Assembly: GCF_940807255.1 (NCBI RefSeq)
Contig: NZ_CALNWY010000032.1
Coordinates: 1-40,768, forward strand
Length of the DNA: 40,768 bases
From: Mixta sp. Marseille-Q2659
GTDB taxonomy: Bacteria; Pseudomonadota; Gammaproteobacteria; Enterobacterales; Enterobacteriaceae
Reading direction: 5' to 3'
Within the stretch, counting starts at the first letter, position 1; each line of letters starts with the position of its first letter. The notes below the pieces were generated by a model that ran no database searches, was not told the DNA's origin, and saw only the letters and a program-made list of their open reading frames with translations. The position numbers and the translations under genes were made by a program. Positions 28,790 through 37,274 of the stretch are shown piece after piece.

Positions 28790-29005
28790 TTAGCGCAGAC
28801 GGGAAGCGAGACGGTTAGCAGCCTTTTTCAGCAGCGGCTCCAGCGCAAAAGCGATGAGCAGGCGTAACGGACGGCGGGCGACCGCTTTTACCGCCCAGCC
28901 GCTGATGCCGACGGGCGCCAGCATCAGACCATGAATCAGTAACTGTTTGCCTGCGCGTTTCAGCACCGGCGTGGCGCGCGTGGCGCGCTGACGAAAATTC
29001 GACAT
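28790..29005 (-). CDS. pspD: Phage-shock protein D
   Basis: Small peripheral inner-membrane protein of 71 residues (E. coli 73). The conserved middle is GWAVKAVARRPLRLLIAFALEPLLKKAANRLA, matching PspD. ATG at 29005 was chosen; the frame stays open 51 codons upstream, but that part overlaps pspC and has no family match. It is the fourth gene of pspABCD. pspE, the rhodanese that ends the E. coli operon, is not found; ycjX follows after about 140 bases. Confidence 0.9.
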   Translation of the reverse strand: MSNFRQRATRATPVLKRAGKQLLIHGLMLAPVGISGWAVKAVARRPLRLLIAFALEPLLKKAANRLASRLR

Positions 29006-29063
29006 ACGTCCCCTTAGTGATGGATTACCGGCTGGTCGGGCTGAGCGCCGACGCAGCCCGGCA

Positions 29064-29426
29064 TTAAAGCTGACGAAAACGGCTGCGTACGCTAAAGGTT
29101 TCCGACGTGACGTAAAGCTCAAGCTGACGCAGCTTGTTTTCATTTTGCGCCATTTCATCGCTTAGCGCGTCGAGCAGCTCATCTGCCCGCAGCGGAGCCG
29201 CTTCTTCACTGGCGTGCAGCGGCATCGGCTCCAGCGCATAGCTGAGGATGATGTACGCCACCAGCGTAAACATAAACAGGCCAAACAGCATCGACAGGAC
29301 GACGATGACGCGAACCAGCGTCACCGGGATCTCCAGATAGTGGGCGATCCCGGCGCAGACGCCTTTGACCTTACCCTGCTGTGGAATACGCCACAGCTTC
29401 TTTCCGCTAAAACGGCTTTTACTCAT
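29064..29426 (-). CDS. pspC: Phage-shock protein C, membrane activator
   Basis: Inner-membrane protein of 120 residues with an N-terminal PspC domain (KKLWRIPQQGKVKGVCAGIAHYLEIP), a hydrophobic segment (VRVIVVLSMLFGLFMFTLVAYIIL) and a cytoplasmic or periplasmic tail ending TFSVRSRFRQL as in E. coli. With PspB it senses membrane stress and frees PspF from PspA. ATG at 29426 overlaps the pspB stop (ATGA) and has GGAGG five bases upstream; an ATG four codons earlier has no such site. Confidence 0.94.
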   Translation of the reverse strand: MSKSRFSGKKLWRIPQQGKVKGVCAGIAHYLEIPVTLVRVIVVLSMLFGLFMFTLVAYIILSYALEPMPLHASEEAAPLRADELLDALSDEMAQNENKLRQLELYVTSETFSVRSRFRQL

Positions 29427-29647
29427 GGCTGCCTCCATTCCGGGTGTTCCGCATCAAGGATCTCTTCCAGCGTCTGAATACGTTCACGCATCCGACGCGC
29501 ATCCTGCGTCAGCTGTTGCAGGCGCTGCATATCGCCTGAGGACAGGCTGGCGCCATTCTGACGGTTGCTGTAGTGCAGCCATAGCCAGACCGGCGCGACA
29601 AACAGCACGAAAATGGTCAGGGGTATGGCAAGAAATAGTGCGCTCAT
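29423..29647 (-). CDS. pspB: Phage-shock protein B
   Basis: Protein of 74 residues with one N-terminal membrane helix (LFLAIPLTIFVLFVAPVWLWLHY) and a C-terminal leucine-zipper-like coiled coil (LQQLTQDARRMRERIQTLEEIL), the PspB layout. It partners PspC in signalling envelope stress. It is the second gene of the operon, 83 bases after pspA. Confidence 0.95.
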   Translation of the reverse strand: MSALFLAIPLTIFVLFVAPVWLWLHYSNRQNGASLSSGDMQRLQQLTQDARRMRERIQTLEEILDAEHPEWRQP

Positions 29648-29730
29648 TCTCTCTCCTTGATGTTATCGCCCTTCGGGCAAAACGGCTTAAAAGGATCAGC
29701 GCCCTGCATGTAACAGGGCGGGCTATCCTG

Positions 29731-30396
29731 TTATTCGCTGCGGTTCATTTTTGCTTTCAACGCCGCCAGCTGCTCGCCGATTTCATCATCTGCTTTCAGT
29801 TCGGCAAACTGCTGATCCAGCGTTTTGCTTTTACCGAAGCGATGGCTTTCTGCTTCTGCTTCCATATGGTCGATACGACGTTCGAAAGATTCAAAGCGCG
29901 CCATAGCATCGTCAATTTTGCCGCTGTCCAGCTGACGACGCACATCGCGTGATGAAGACGCCGCCTGATGACGCAGCGTAAGCGCCTGCTGACGCGCGCG
30001 CGTTTCACCCAGCTTTTTCTCCAGCTCGGCGATTTCGCCTTTCATCCGCGCCAGCGTCTCATCGATCTGCGTAACTTCCTGCTGAAGCGTAGCAATCAGA
30101 TCGGTCAGTTTCTGTTTTTCAATCAGCGCGGAACGGGCCAGATCGTCTTTATCTTTACGCAGGGCCAGTTCAGCTTTTTCCTGCCACTCATTCTGCTGAG
30201 TTTGCGCCTGTTCGATACGACGCAGCAGCTGTTTACGTTCTGCCAGGCCGCGTGCCGAAGTGGAACGCACTTCAACCAGCGTATCCTCCATCTCCTGAAT
30301 CATCAGGCGCACCATTTTTTGTGGATCTTCAGCTTTATCCAGCAGCGTGTTGATGTTGGCGTTTACGATGTCGGCGAAACGAGAAAAAATACCCAT
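29731..30396 (-). CDS. pspA: Phage-shock protein A, membrane-stress effector
   Basis: PspA/IM30 (ESCRT-III-like) protein of 221 residues (E. coli 222). An N-terminal amphipathic helix ([25 protein letters not shown]) is followed by long coiled coils with many Glu/Lys/Gln heptads. In resting cells it binds PspF and blocks it; under membrane stress it binds and stabilises the inner membrane. GGAGGAG precedes the ATG. A sigma-54 promoter lies just upstream, and pspF is divergent. Confidence 0.97.
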   Translation of the reverse strand: MGIFSRFADIVNANINTLLDKAEDPQKMVRLMIQEMEDTLVEVRSTSARGLAERKQLLRRIEQAQTQQNEWQEKAELALRKDKDDLARSALIEKQKLTDLIATLQQEVTQIDETLARMKGEIAELEKKLGETRARQQALTLRHQAASSSRDVRRQLDSGKIDDAMARFESFERRIDHMEAEAESHRFGKSKTLDQQFAELKADDEIGEQLAALKAKMNRSE

Positions 30397-30448
30397 AATT
30401 AACTCCTCCAGTTTTTAGCGCTTAATGACGCTTTGCACAGGATATATA

Positions 30449-30464
30449 TCAAGTTCCGTGCCAA
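30449..30464 (-). promoter_or_regulatory. Sigma-54 promoter of pspABCD
   Basis: On the minus strand the sequence reads TTGGCACGGAACTTGA, matching the -24 (TGGCACG) and -12 (TTG) elements with the correct spacing. An AT-rich tract (about 30465-30515) between it and pspF suits DNA bending and PspF enhancer binding. PspF, encoded divergently, has the GAFTGA loop needed to activate this sigma factor. Confidence 0.85.
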
Positions 30465-30559
30465 CTTTTATTTAATTGATTTTATTATATTTTTTATTTT
30501 GACTTTTAAAGAAGCCCTTCTATATTAGCCAAATAAACTAAATAATGGTCAATTTAACC

Positions 30560-31645
30560 ATGAGTGAAGCGAACGAAAACCTGCTGGGCGAAGCGAACAA
30601 TTTTCTGGAGGTGCTGGAACAGGTATCGCGCCTGGCGCCGTTAAATAAACCTGTACTGGTGATTGGCGAACGCGGCACCGGTAAAGAGCTGATCGCCAGC
30701 CGCCTGCACTATCTTTCCGACCGCTGGCAGGGGCCATTTATTTCTTTAAACTGCGCCGCGCTAAATGAAAACCTGCTCGACTCCGAGCTGTTTGGTCATG
30801 AGGCGGGCGCGTTTACCGGCGCGCGTCAGCGTCACCTGGGACGTTTTGAACGCGCCGACGGCGGCACGCTGTTTCTGGATGAACTGGCGACAGCGCCGAT
30901 GCTGGTTCAGGAGAAACTGTTGCGCGTTATTGAGTATGGACAGCTGGAGCGCGTTGGCGGCAATCAGTCATTGCAGGTTAATGTGCGGCTGGTTTGCGCA
31001 ACGCATGCCGATCTGCCGCTGCTGGCGCAACAGGGCCGCTTTCGCGCCGACCTGCTGGATCGGCTGGCGTTTGATGTGGTGCAGCTGCCGCCGCTACGCG
31101 AACGCCGCAGCGACATTCTGTTGTTAGCCGATCATTTTGCCATTCAGATGTGCCGTGAGTTGGGGCTACCGCTCTTTCCCGGCTTTTCCCATGACGCGCA
31201 GCAAACGCTGCTCGGCTACGGCTGGCCGGGAAATATTCGTGAGTTGAAGAATGTGGTGGAACGCTCGGTTTATCGTCACGCGTCCACCGATGAAGAGCTG
31301 GATGAAATTATTATTAACCCTTTTGCGCCGCGTCAGGCGGACGCTACGCCGCAGCCCGAACCACAGATTGCGAGCGCATCCTCCGCAAGCCCGCTTGCTG
31401 GCCAGGAGCCTGCGGACGCGCTTTCTTCTGGGCCACTTTCCCCCCAGCCGCTTGCCGACGGTCTCCCTTCCCTGCCTTTCGATCTCAGGCAGTGGCAGCA
31501 GCTGCAGGAAAAAGCGCTGATGGAAAAGAGCCTGCATCAGGCAAAATATAATCAGCGCCGGGCGGCGGAGCTGTTAGGCGTAACCTATCACCAGTGGCGC
31601 GCCATGGTGAAAAAGCATGACATAACGCCGCGCCAGGCCGGGTGA
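30560..31645 (+). CDS. pspF: Sigma-54-dependent activator PspF
   Basis: Enhancer-binding protein of 361 residues without a receiver domain. Walker A is GERGTGKE (36-43), the sigma-54 contact loop GAFTGA is at 83-88, the Walker B region is GTLFLDEL, and the C-terminal helix-turn-helix is NQRRAAELLGVTYHQWRAMVKKH. ATG at 30560 gives MSEANENLLGEANNFLEVLE, close to the E. coli N-terminus; an ATG five codons upstream is possible. The protein is about 36 residues longer than E. coli PspF (325), mostly in a Pro/Ala/Ser-rich linker between the AAA+ and DNA-binding domains. It is held inactive by PspA and drives the divergent pspABCD promoter. Confidence 0.95.
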   Translation: MSEANENLLGEANNFLEVLEQVSRLAPLNKPVLVIGERGTGKELIASRLHYLSDRWQGPFISLNCAALNENLLDSELFGHEAGAFTGARQRHLGRFERADGGTLFLDELATAPMLVQEKLLRVIEYGQLERVGGNQSLQVNVRLVCATHADLPLLAQQGRFRADLLDRLAFDVVQLPPLRERRSDILLLADHFAIQMCRELGLPLFPGFSHDAQQTLLGYGWPGNIRELKNVVERSVYRHASTDEELDEIIINPFAPRQADATPQPEPQIASASSASPLAGQEPADALSSGPLSPQPLADGLPSLPFDLRQWQQLQEKALMEKSLHQAKYNQRRAAELLGVTYHQWRAMVKKHDITPRQAG

Positions 31646-31660
31646 ACAGCTACAGTGGCG

Positions 31661-32695
31661 TTAGCCAAGGCTCTGCTTCAACATCGCCGGGGGTATTTTT
31701 CCCCGTTTGAAGTAGGCATTGATCGGCTGTTCGATCAGGCGCCATGATACAATTCCGGTAATAACCGCTCCGGCAAACATCAGCAGAACAAATAGCGCGT
31801 TGTAATGCGTCAGATGAAGTTTATGCAATACCAGTGCGGCTGGCGAAAGGATAAAAGGATGCGTCAGATAAATAGAATAGGATGCGTCCCCTACTAAAAG
31901 GGCGGCCTTTTTTCCAGGAAAAGCGGTTTTATTTATTACCGGCTCCATCCCGACCACGGCTAAAAAGACCAAAAACACAGGAATGCCTGCACTAATGGTT
32001 CTGCCGGTAACGTCCTCAATAATCCCCAACTGATTTTGCAATATTAAAAGAACTAACCCGAGCGAAAGGAGCAACAGGCAAATTTTTATGGATAATGTTT
32101 TCGTTTGTATTATTTTAAAAGCTAACATCCCTAAAATAAATTCGATAACTATTTCGTTGGTTATAAATTTCAGCGTAGGATGTTGTGGTTGAAAAATAAT
32201 GCCTACAGCCACCAGTAACTTCAGCGTAACGGAAGAAAGAATAATTTGCCGGTTTACTGATGCAGAAATTAACCAGCCGGCAAAGATAATATAAAAAAGG
32301 AACTCATAACTTAGCGTCCAGCCATTATTCACCAGTAGCTTATTACCCAGCGGAATCAGCGTCCAGGACGAGAAGATGCTTGTCTCGCCGCCGGAGGAAT
32401 TGACCATTGAGGGCGCCAGCAGATAAATAATCATTGCAGCGGCGGTAACCGCCCAGTACAACGGAATAATTCTTTTAATGCGATGCTGCATAAACTGGCG
32501 GAAGTTCATAGGCCTGTTGGTTACCGAGTGGCACATAATATAGCCAGAAATAATAAAAAACAGATCTACCCCAAAGTAACCAATATGATAATCGCTCAAC
32601 GCGCCGGTATGATACTGCGCACCCTTAATCGCAATATGATGTAAAACCACCATCAATGCTGCTATGGCGCGTAATAATTGTATTGAAATAACCAT
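31661..32695 (-). CDS. Acyltransferase family 3 membrane protein (OafA/YrhL type)
   Basis: Integral membrane protein of 344 residues with about ten hydrophobic segments and the acyltransferase-3 signatures: LLRAIAALMVVLHHIAIKG at the N-terminus (catalytic-type His-His), YFGVDLFFIISGYIMCHSV, and YSIYLTHPFILSP near the C-terminus. Such proteins O-acylate sugars of lipopolysaccharide, exopolysaccharide or other glycans; the target here is unknown. ATG at 32695 was chosen because AAGGATAA lies just upstream and MVISIQLLRA is the usual start. The gene is clearly AT-rich (a 60-base line I counted near 32200 is about 38% GC, against about 60% in sapB) and stands alone between pspF and hiuH, suggesting acquisition. 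Confidence 0.88.
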   Translation of the reverse strand: MVISIQLLRAIAALMVVLHHIAIKGAQYHTGALSDYHIGYFGVDLFFIISGYIMCHSVTNRPMNFRQFMQHRIKRIIPLYWAVTAAAMIIYLLAPSMVNSSGGETSIFSSWTLIPLGNKLLVNNGWTLSYEFLFYIIFAGWLISASVNRQIILSSVTLKLLVAVGIIFQPQHPTLKFITNEIVIEFILGMLAFKIIQTKTLSIKICLLLLSLGLVLLILQNQLGIIEDVTGRTISAGIPVFLVFLAVVGMEPVINKTAFPGKKAALLVGDASYSIYLTHPFILSPAALVLHKLHLTHYNALFVLLMFAGAVITGIVSWRLIEQPINAYFKRGKIPPAMLKQSLG

Positions 32696-33065
32696 ATTTA
32701 TCCTTTCAATTGACAGATGACCAAAAATAATAGCCATCCACCTTTACTGATTAGTAACACCCAATTTATCTGGCGTCCTTGTTAACATTATTTTTATTGC
32801 TTACACCGCACGGGTGCAGAGAGGCTTTCCCGGCCAACAAAAATACGCCAAAAAAGATGAGCGTCTTTGACCATCATCAAATAAAATTCTTCGCATATTG
32901 TTTCACAGCGGGTGAATAAAGCAGAGAAGGCTATTTTCAGAATAACCTTAATCGACGGGTAAAGTGTATTAGTGGGATTATTAAGCGGACATGGAAGAAA
33001 AAGAGAATCTGTTTTAATAGCGGTATTCTTATACCGCTATCAGAAGTCATTTTACTCTGTGCGAA
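32696..33065. other. AT-rich intergenic region with a 10-bp perfect palindrome
   Basis: 370 bases between the acyltransferase start and the hiuH stop, with no gene I can support. The only structure is ATAGCGGTAT-TCTT-ATACCGCTAT (33017-33040), a perfect ten-base stem with a tetraloop, 26 bases after the hiuH stop on the minus strand. It probably ends hiuH transcription or protects its 3' end, but lacks a T tract. Confidence 0.5.
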
Positions 33066-33475
33066 TCAGCTGCCGCGGTAGGTGGAAAATCCATACTGGC
33101 TCAGCAGCAGCGGAATATGGTAATGCTCCTGAGTATTGGCGACCTGGAAGTTCACCGGCACGTCCGGGAAAAAGGTCTCCTTTTGCTGACCGTGAAAATA
33201 GTCACCGGTATGGAAAGTCACACGATATTCTCCAGCGGTAAACGCTTTGCCATCGGGCCAGAAGGCGCCGATACGCCCATCGGTATCGGTGGTTTTACTC
33301 GCCAGCCGTACCCATTTACCGCCCTGCTGCTGCTCCAGATCGACTTTTACGCCCGCCGAGGGTTTACCGGTTGCGTGTTAAGCACATGAACGCTTATCGG
33401 GTTGCGCGGTGCTTCCGCCAGCGCGTTTGTCATCATGCCCAGCCCAGCCAGCAGTAAAACAGCTTTTATTTTCAT
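33066..33475 (-). pseudogene. hiuH: Periplasmic 5-hydroxyisourate hydrolase (transthyretin-related), one-base frameshift
   Basis: HiuH hydrolyses 5-hydroxyisourate in the ureide pathway. The minus strand encodes a signal peptide (MKIKAVLLLAGLGMMTNALA), then PISVHVLNT, whose His is part of the active site. The frame breaks at about 33373-33374, where ACGCAACC should be ACGGCAACC. Restoring one G gives TATGKPSAGVKVDLEQQQGG, and the frame continues through GEYRVTFHTGDYF and EHYHIPLLLSQYGFSTYRGS, with the diagnostic C-terminal YRGS. Repaired length is 136 residues, against 137 for E. coli HiuH. The ATG follows AAGGAG. The frameshift makes this gene invisible to a simple long-ORF search. Confidence 0.88.
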
Positions 33476-33607
33476 ACGACGCTCCTTAGTGTTGTCATCC
33501 CGTACAGACTAAGCGCGACTGAATTAAAGATCGCGAAAAGCGCTTCAGATCTGAAATTTCCCAGAAGATTAAATAGTGAAGGGTAACTGGCTGCCAGAAT
33601 CGCAGGC

Positions 33608-33692
33608 AAAAAGCCCGCATCGGCGGGCAAGTAATACTGGAAGCAATGTGAGCAATGTCGTGCCTTCTTCGGTAGAGCCACCGTTGAAGCGC
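33608..33692 (-). ncRNA. ryhB: Small regulatory RNA RyhB
   Basis: The minus strand contains GCACGACATTGCTCACATTG followed at once by CTTCCAGTATTACTT, the conserved core of E. coli RyhB. The core is followed by a terminator (GCCCGC-CGAT-GCGGGC and five Ts, ending at 33608). The 5' part forms its own hairpin (GGTGGCTCTACC), in the position of the E. coli 5' stem but different in sequence. Length is about 85 nt, against 90 in E. coli. RyhB is made when iron is scarce and, with Hfq, shuts down iron-using protein mRNAs. A promoter with TTACAA and TACTAT, 17 bases apart, and an overlapping Fur box lie upstream. It is divergent from sapA; in E. coli ryhB is in another chromosomal region. Confidence 0.92.
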
Positions 33693-33694
33693 AG

Positions 33695-33727
33695 GAGAAT
33701 AGTAATCATTCTCAATATACTTTGTAA
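33695..33727 (-). promoter_or_regulatory. ryhB promoter with overlapping Fur box
   Basis: On the minus strand TTACAA (33722-33727) and TACTAT (33699-33704) are spaced by 17 bases and would start RNA at about 33692. GAGAATAGTAATCATTCTC (33695-33713, plus strand) matches 15 of 19 positions of the Fur box consensus GATAATGATAATCATTATC and covers the -10. Confidence 0.82.
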
Positions 33728-33736
33728 AGCTCTTTG

Positions 33737-33764
33737 TTGAGAATTTTTCTCATTTCCATATAAA
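33737..33764 (+). promoter_or_regulatory. Candidate sapA promoter overlapping a Fur-like palindrome
   Basis: TTGAGA (33737-33742) and TATAAA (33759-33764) are spaced by 16 bases on the plus strand, which would give sapA a 5' leader of about 120 bases. TGAGAATTTTTCTCA (33738-33752) is a perfect palindrome matching 12 of 14 positions of the 7-1-7 Fur motif and covers the -35 and spacer. Fur control of sapA is an inference; the palindrome may instead serve ryhB. Confidence 0.45.
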
Positions 33765-33842
33765 AGCTGAGCCTATTCGCGCGCAACACAGGTTAAATGG
33801 TGGAAAAAACAGCGGCCGTCCCGCCAAACTTTGGGACAACCT

Positions 33843-33863
33843 GCAGAGTGCGATACACTCTGC
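33843..33863 (+). promoter_or_regulatory. Hairpin in the sapA leader
   Basis: GCAGAGTG (33843-33850) pairs perfectly with CACTCTGC (33856-33863) around CGATA, ending 28 bases before the sapA ATG. There is no T tract. It may influence leader stability or translation; the sapA start itself lacks a clear Shine-Dalgarno. Confidence 0.35.
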
Positions 33864-33891
33864 CCTGTCACCCATTGAATATTAACTTCCT

Positions 33892-35520
33892 ATGTTGAAA
33901 CTCTTATCCAGGCTGTTGTCAGGACTTCTGTTGATCAGCGCAGCCGGTCACGCCGCGACGCCTGAAGATATTCGTAACAGCGGTTTCGTCTACTGCGTTA
34001 GCGGCGTTATGAATACCTTTAATCCTCAGCTGGCCAGCAGCGGCCTGGTGGTTGATACCCTTTCGGCGCAGCTTTATGACCGCTTGCTTGATGTCGATCC
34101 CTATACCTATCGCCTGATCCCAGAGCTGGCCGAACGCTGGGAAACGCTGGATAACGGCGCGACTTACCGTTTTCATCTGCGCCACCGCGTTGCCTTCCAG
34201 AAAACCGCCTGGTTTACGCCGGGACGCAGCATGAATGCGGACGATGTGGTGTTCAGCTTTGCCCGTATTTTCGATCGCCATCATCCCTGGCATAACATCA
34301 ACGGCGGTGACTATCCCTATTTCGACAGCCTGCAATATGCCGACGCGGTAAAAAGCGTCAAAAAAATCAATGACGACACGGTAGAGATCCGCCTGAAAAA
34401 CCCGGACGCCTCCTTTTTATGGCATCTGGCGACGCACTACGCGCCGATTCTCTCCGCGGAGTATGCACAGCAGCTGGAAGCACGCGATCGTCAGGAAGAG
34501 TTGGATCGCCAGCCGGTCGGCACCGGGCCGTTTATGCTGAATGAATATCGCGCCGGACAATATGTCCGCCTGGAGCGTCACCCGCATTACTGGAAAGGCT
34601 TGCCGCGCATGCCGCAGGTGGTGATTGATATGGGCGTGGGCGGCACCGGCCGACTGTCGAAATTGCTAACCGGCGAATGCGACGTTCTCGCCTATCCGGC
34701 CGCCAGCCAGCTGACGATTCTGCGTGACGATCCCCGTTTGCGGCTGACGCTGCGCCCGGGAATGAATATTGCGTACCTGGCGTTTAATACGCGCAAGCCG
34801 CCGCTCGATCGCGTAGAGGTGCGTCAGGCGCTGGCGTTGGCGATTAATAATGAGCGCCTGATGGAATCAATTTATTACGGTACGGCGGAAACGGCGGCGT
34901 CAGTGCTGCCGCGCGCCTCCTGGGCTTACGATAGCGATGCGAGCGTCACCGAATATAATCCTGATAAGGCGCGGGCAATGCTGAAAGCGCTGGGGCTGGA
35001 GAATCTGGAACTGACGCTGTGGGTGCCTTCTGCCTCGCAGTCCTGGAATCCCAGCCCGCTGAAGACCGCCGAGCTGCTTCAGGCCGATCTGGCGCAGGTC
35101 GGCGTGCGCGTGTCGATTAAAGCGGTGGAAGGCCGTTTCCAGGAAGCGCGTCTGATGCAGATGAATCATGATCTGACGCTGACCGGCTGGGCCACTGACA
35201 GTAACGATCCAGACAGTTTTTTCCGGCCGCTGCTGAGCTGCGCGGCGATTAATTCCCAGACTAACTACGCGCACTGGTGCAATACTGATTTTGATAACGC
35301 GCTGCATCAGGCGTTGTTGTCGCAACAGCTGGCGGCGCGTATTGAACACTACGATCGGGCCCAGCAGATTCTGGCGCAGGAGCTACCGGTATTGCCGCTC
35401 GCCTCTTCGCTGCGCCTGCAGGCTTATCGACACAATATACAAGGCCTGGTGTTAAGTCCGTTTGGCAATGCCTCTTTCGCAGGCGTTCATCGTGATAACG
35501 GCGAGGAGTCGAAACCGTGA
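33892..35520 (+). CDS. sapA: Periplasmic solute-binding protein SapA
   Basis: Extracytoplasmic binding protein of the dipeptide/oligopeptide family (542 residues; E. coli 547), the first gene of the sap ABC transporter. Sap is linked to resistance to antimicrobial peptides in Salmonella and Haemophilus, and SapBCDF to putrescine export in E. coli. A signal peptide of about 21 residues ([21 protein letters not shown]) precedes the mature protein, with typical stretches [48 protein letters not shown] and [18 protein letters not shown]. Its stop overlaps the sapB start (GTGA). The upstream region is shared with the divergent ryhB promoter. Confidence 0.96.
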   Translation: MLKLLSRLLSGLLLISAAGHAATPEDIRNSGFVYCVSGVMNTFNPQLASSGLVVDTLSAQLYDRLLDVDPYTYRLIPELAERWETLDNGATYRFHLRHRVAFQKTAWFTPGRSMNADDVVFSFARIFDRHHPWHNINGGDYPYFDSLQYADAVKSVKKINDDTVEIRLKNPDASFLWHLATHYAPILSAEYAQQLEARDRQEELDRQPVGTGPFMLNEYRAGQYVRLERHPHYWKGLPRMPQVVIDMGVGGTGRLSKLLTGECDVLAYPAASQLTILRDDPRLRLTLRPGMNIAYLAFNTRKPPLDRVEVRQALALAINNERLMESIYYGTAETAASVLPRASWAYDSDASVTEYNPDKARAMLKALGLENLELTLWVPSASQSWNPSPLKTAELLQADLAQVGVRVSIKAVEGRFQEARLMQMNHDLTLTGWATDSNDPDSFFRPLLSCAAINSQTNYAHWCNTDFDNALHQALLSQQLAARIEHYDRAQQILAQELPVLPLASSLRLQAYRHNIQGLVLSPFGNASFAGVHRDNGEESKP

Positions 35521-36482
35521 TTATCTATACGTTGCGCCGACTGGTATTGCTGCTGGTCACGCTGTTTATGCTGACGCTGGTGGCCTTCAGCCTGAGCTAT
35601 TTTACGCCGCACGCGCCGCTGCAGGGCGCTTCCCTGCTCGATGCCTGGTGGTTCTGGTTTACCGGCGTTTTGCAGCTCGATTTCGGCGTTTCCAGCATTA
35701 ACGGCCAGTCGATCAATCTACAGCTGCGCGAGGTTTTTCCCGCCACGCTGGAGCTGTGTATTCTCGCCTTTAGTCTGGCGCTGCTGGTGGGGATCCCGCT
35801 GGGTATTATCGCTGGCGTGATGCGCAACAAGTGGCAGGATCGCGCAATCAGCGCCTTTTCCCTGCTCGGCTTTTCGATGCCGGTGTTCTGGCTGGCGCTG
35901 CTGCTAACGCTCTTTTTCTCGCTGAATCTCGGCTGGCTGCCGGTAAGCGGGCGTATCGATCTGCTGTATCAGATGAAATCAGTCACCGGCTTCGCGCTGA
36001 TTGACGCCTTTATTAGCGATTCGCCGTGGCGCAAAGAGATGCTGATCAATGTGGCGCTGCATATGGTGCTGCCGGTCACCACGCTGGCGATCGCGCCTAC
36101 CACTGAAGTGATACGCCTGCTGCGCAACAGCACCAGCGAAGTGATCGATGCGAACTATATCAAAGCGGCCGCCACGCGCGGCCTGTCGCGTTTCACCGTA
36201 ATCCGCCGCCACGTCCTGCATAACGCGCTGCCGCCGGTGATCCCGCGCCTCGGCCTGCAGTTTGCCACCATGCTGACGCTGGCAATGATTACCGAAATCG
36301 TATTTAGCTGGCCTGGCCTCGGACGCTGGCTGATTAACGCTATTCGCCAGCAGGATTATGCGGCGATTTCCGCCGGCGTTATGGTGGTGGGCAGTCTGGT
36401 GATTATTGTCAACGTGCTATCCGATATTTTGGGCGCCATGACCACCCCGCTGAAACATAAGGAATGGTATGCCCTGCGGTAG
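35517..36482 (+). CDS. sapB: Sap transporter permease SapB
   Basis: Inner-membrane permease of 321 residues, full length compared with E. coli (same ending, KHKEWYALR). It shows the DppB/OppB-type N-terminus ([26 protein letters not shown], with a GTG start), five to six membrane segments, and the cytoplasmic coupling motif in [30 protein letters not shown]. It overlaps sapA by four bases. In E. coli its last codons contain the sapC start. Here an ATGCCC is still present at 36469-36474, but the frame it opens is not sapC, which now lies 2.5 kb downstream. Confidence 0.96.
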   Translation: MIIYTLRRLVLLLVTLFMLTLVAFSLSYFTPHAPLQGASLLDAWWFWFTGVLQLDFGVSSINGQSINLQLREVFPATLELCILAFSLALLVGIPLGIIAGVMRNKWQDRAISAFSLLGFSMPVFWLALLLTLFFSLNLGWLPVSGRIDLLYQMKSVTGFALIDAFISDSPWRKEMLINVALHMVLPVTTLAIAPTTEVIRLLRNSTSEVIDANYIKAAATRGLSRFTVIRRHVLHNALPPVIPRLGLQFATMLTLAMITEIVFSWPGLGRWLINAIRQQDYAAISAGVMVVGSLVIIVNVLSDILGAMTTPLKHKEWYALR

Positions 36483-36778
36483 CAGGGCTGGCGCTTTGAC
36501 GATGTCGAACTTTTGCTCATCTTTAATCCGATTTCCGCTTATAGCGAACCCTAAACCGCTTCGATTTAGCTGGCGAGGAGCGGTAACACGTCAACAGGCC
36601 ATGTCCGGCGTATCTTTGTAACGCTGTAACCATCGAAGCATTTCATATCACCACGTTCGTTTTTTTTGGCTGTATATATCGACAACAATCAAACTGACAG
36701 AATGATTATGCGCAAAGATATATCATCGGCGTAGTCATAAAGTCATCAATAGTAAGAGGAAATTTAGGCATCCAGATA

Positions 36779-37138
36779 ATGAAACACGGTTTAATTTTTG
36801 CTCTCCTGTTATTCCTGGCCAAACCGTCCTTCGCTTTTTCACTTGATAACAGTGATATTAAGCTGTTTTGCCCACAGCGTGGACAAATAGAAGTGATCCT
36901 GCATCGCTACGAACATACGCAAGAATCATGGGATAAGGATCAATTCGAAACGGGCGGTGGTCATTCCCGTAAAGGCCCACTGCTAATGATTGAATTTGCC
37001 AATCTGGATCAGATGATTTACAACCAGGCTTCGGGCGTTTTTTCCTACTGGTATGCAGAACAGCGGCGCCTCGTTCAATGTAGGCTTCTGAGCATGACAA
37101 ATCTTTTTCCTGTTGATATTCCTTACTATCACGAATAA
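36779..37138 (+). CDS. Hypothetical secreted protein, 119 aa
   Basis: I do not recognise the family. The first 19 residues (MKHGLIFALLLFLAKPSFA) form a clear signal peptide with a cut before FSLDN, giving a mature protein of about 100 residues. It has two cysteines (in LFCPQRG and VQCRLLS) that may form one disulfide, a Gly/His turn (ETGGGHSRKGP), and several aromatic residues near the end (FSYWYAEQRR, DIPYYHE). A GAGGAAAT lies about 14 bases upstream, a little far for a good ribosome site. AT-rich codon use and position inside the sap operon suggest acquired cargo. The 296 bases between sapB and this gene contain no gene I can support. Confidence 0.6.
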   Translation: MKHGLIFALLLFLAKPSFAFSLDNSDIKLFCPQRGQIEVILHRYEHTQESWDKDQFETGGGHSRKGPLLMIEFANLDQMIYNQASGVFSYWYAEQRRLVQCRLLSMTNLFPVDIPYYHE

Positions 37139-37274
37139 GCCTTACGGCTCAGTTATATCGAAAGCGAAATAACCTGGCCGTTAAAGCATGCCTTTTCGTA
37201 TGTTTTGATCGGCTCGCCTGTTAGTCACTATCCAGTGGGATATTATCCCCCTTTGTACGTTTATAAAGATACCG

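Noticed and set aside
33472-33681. 69-codon minus-strand open frame over ryhB
   Set aside because: It covers the RyhB core and terminator, which explain the conservation. The protein has no family resemblance.
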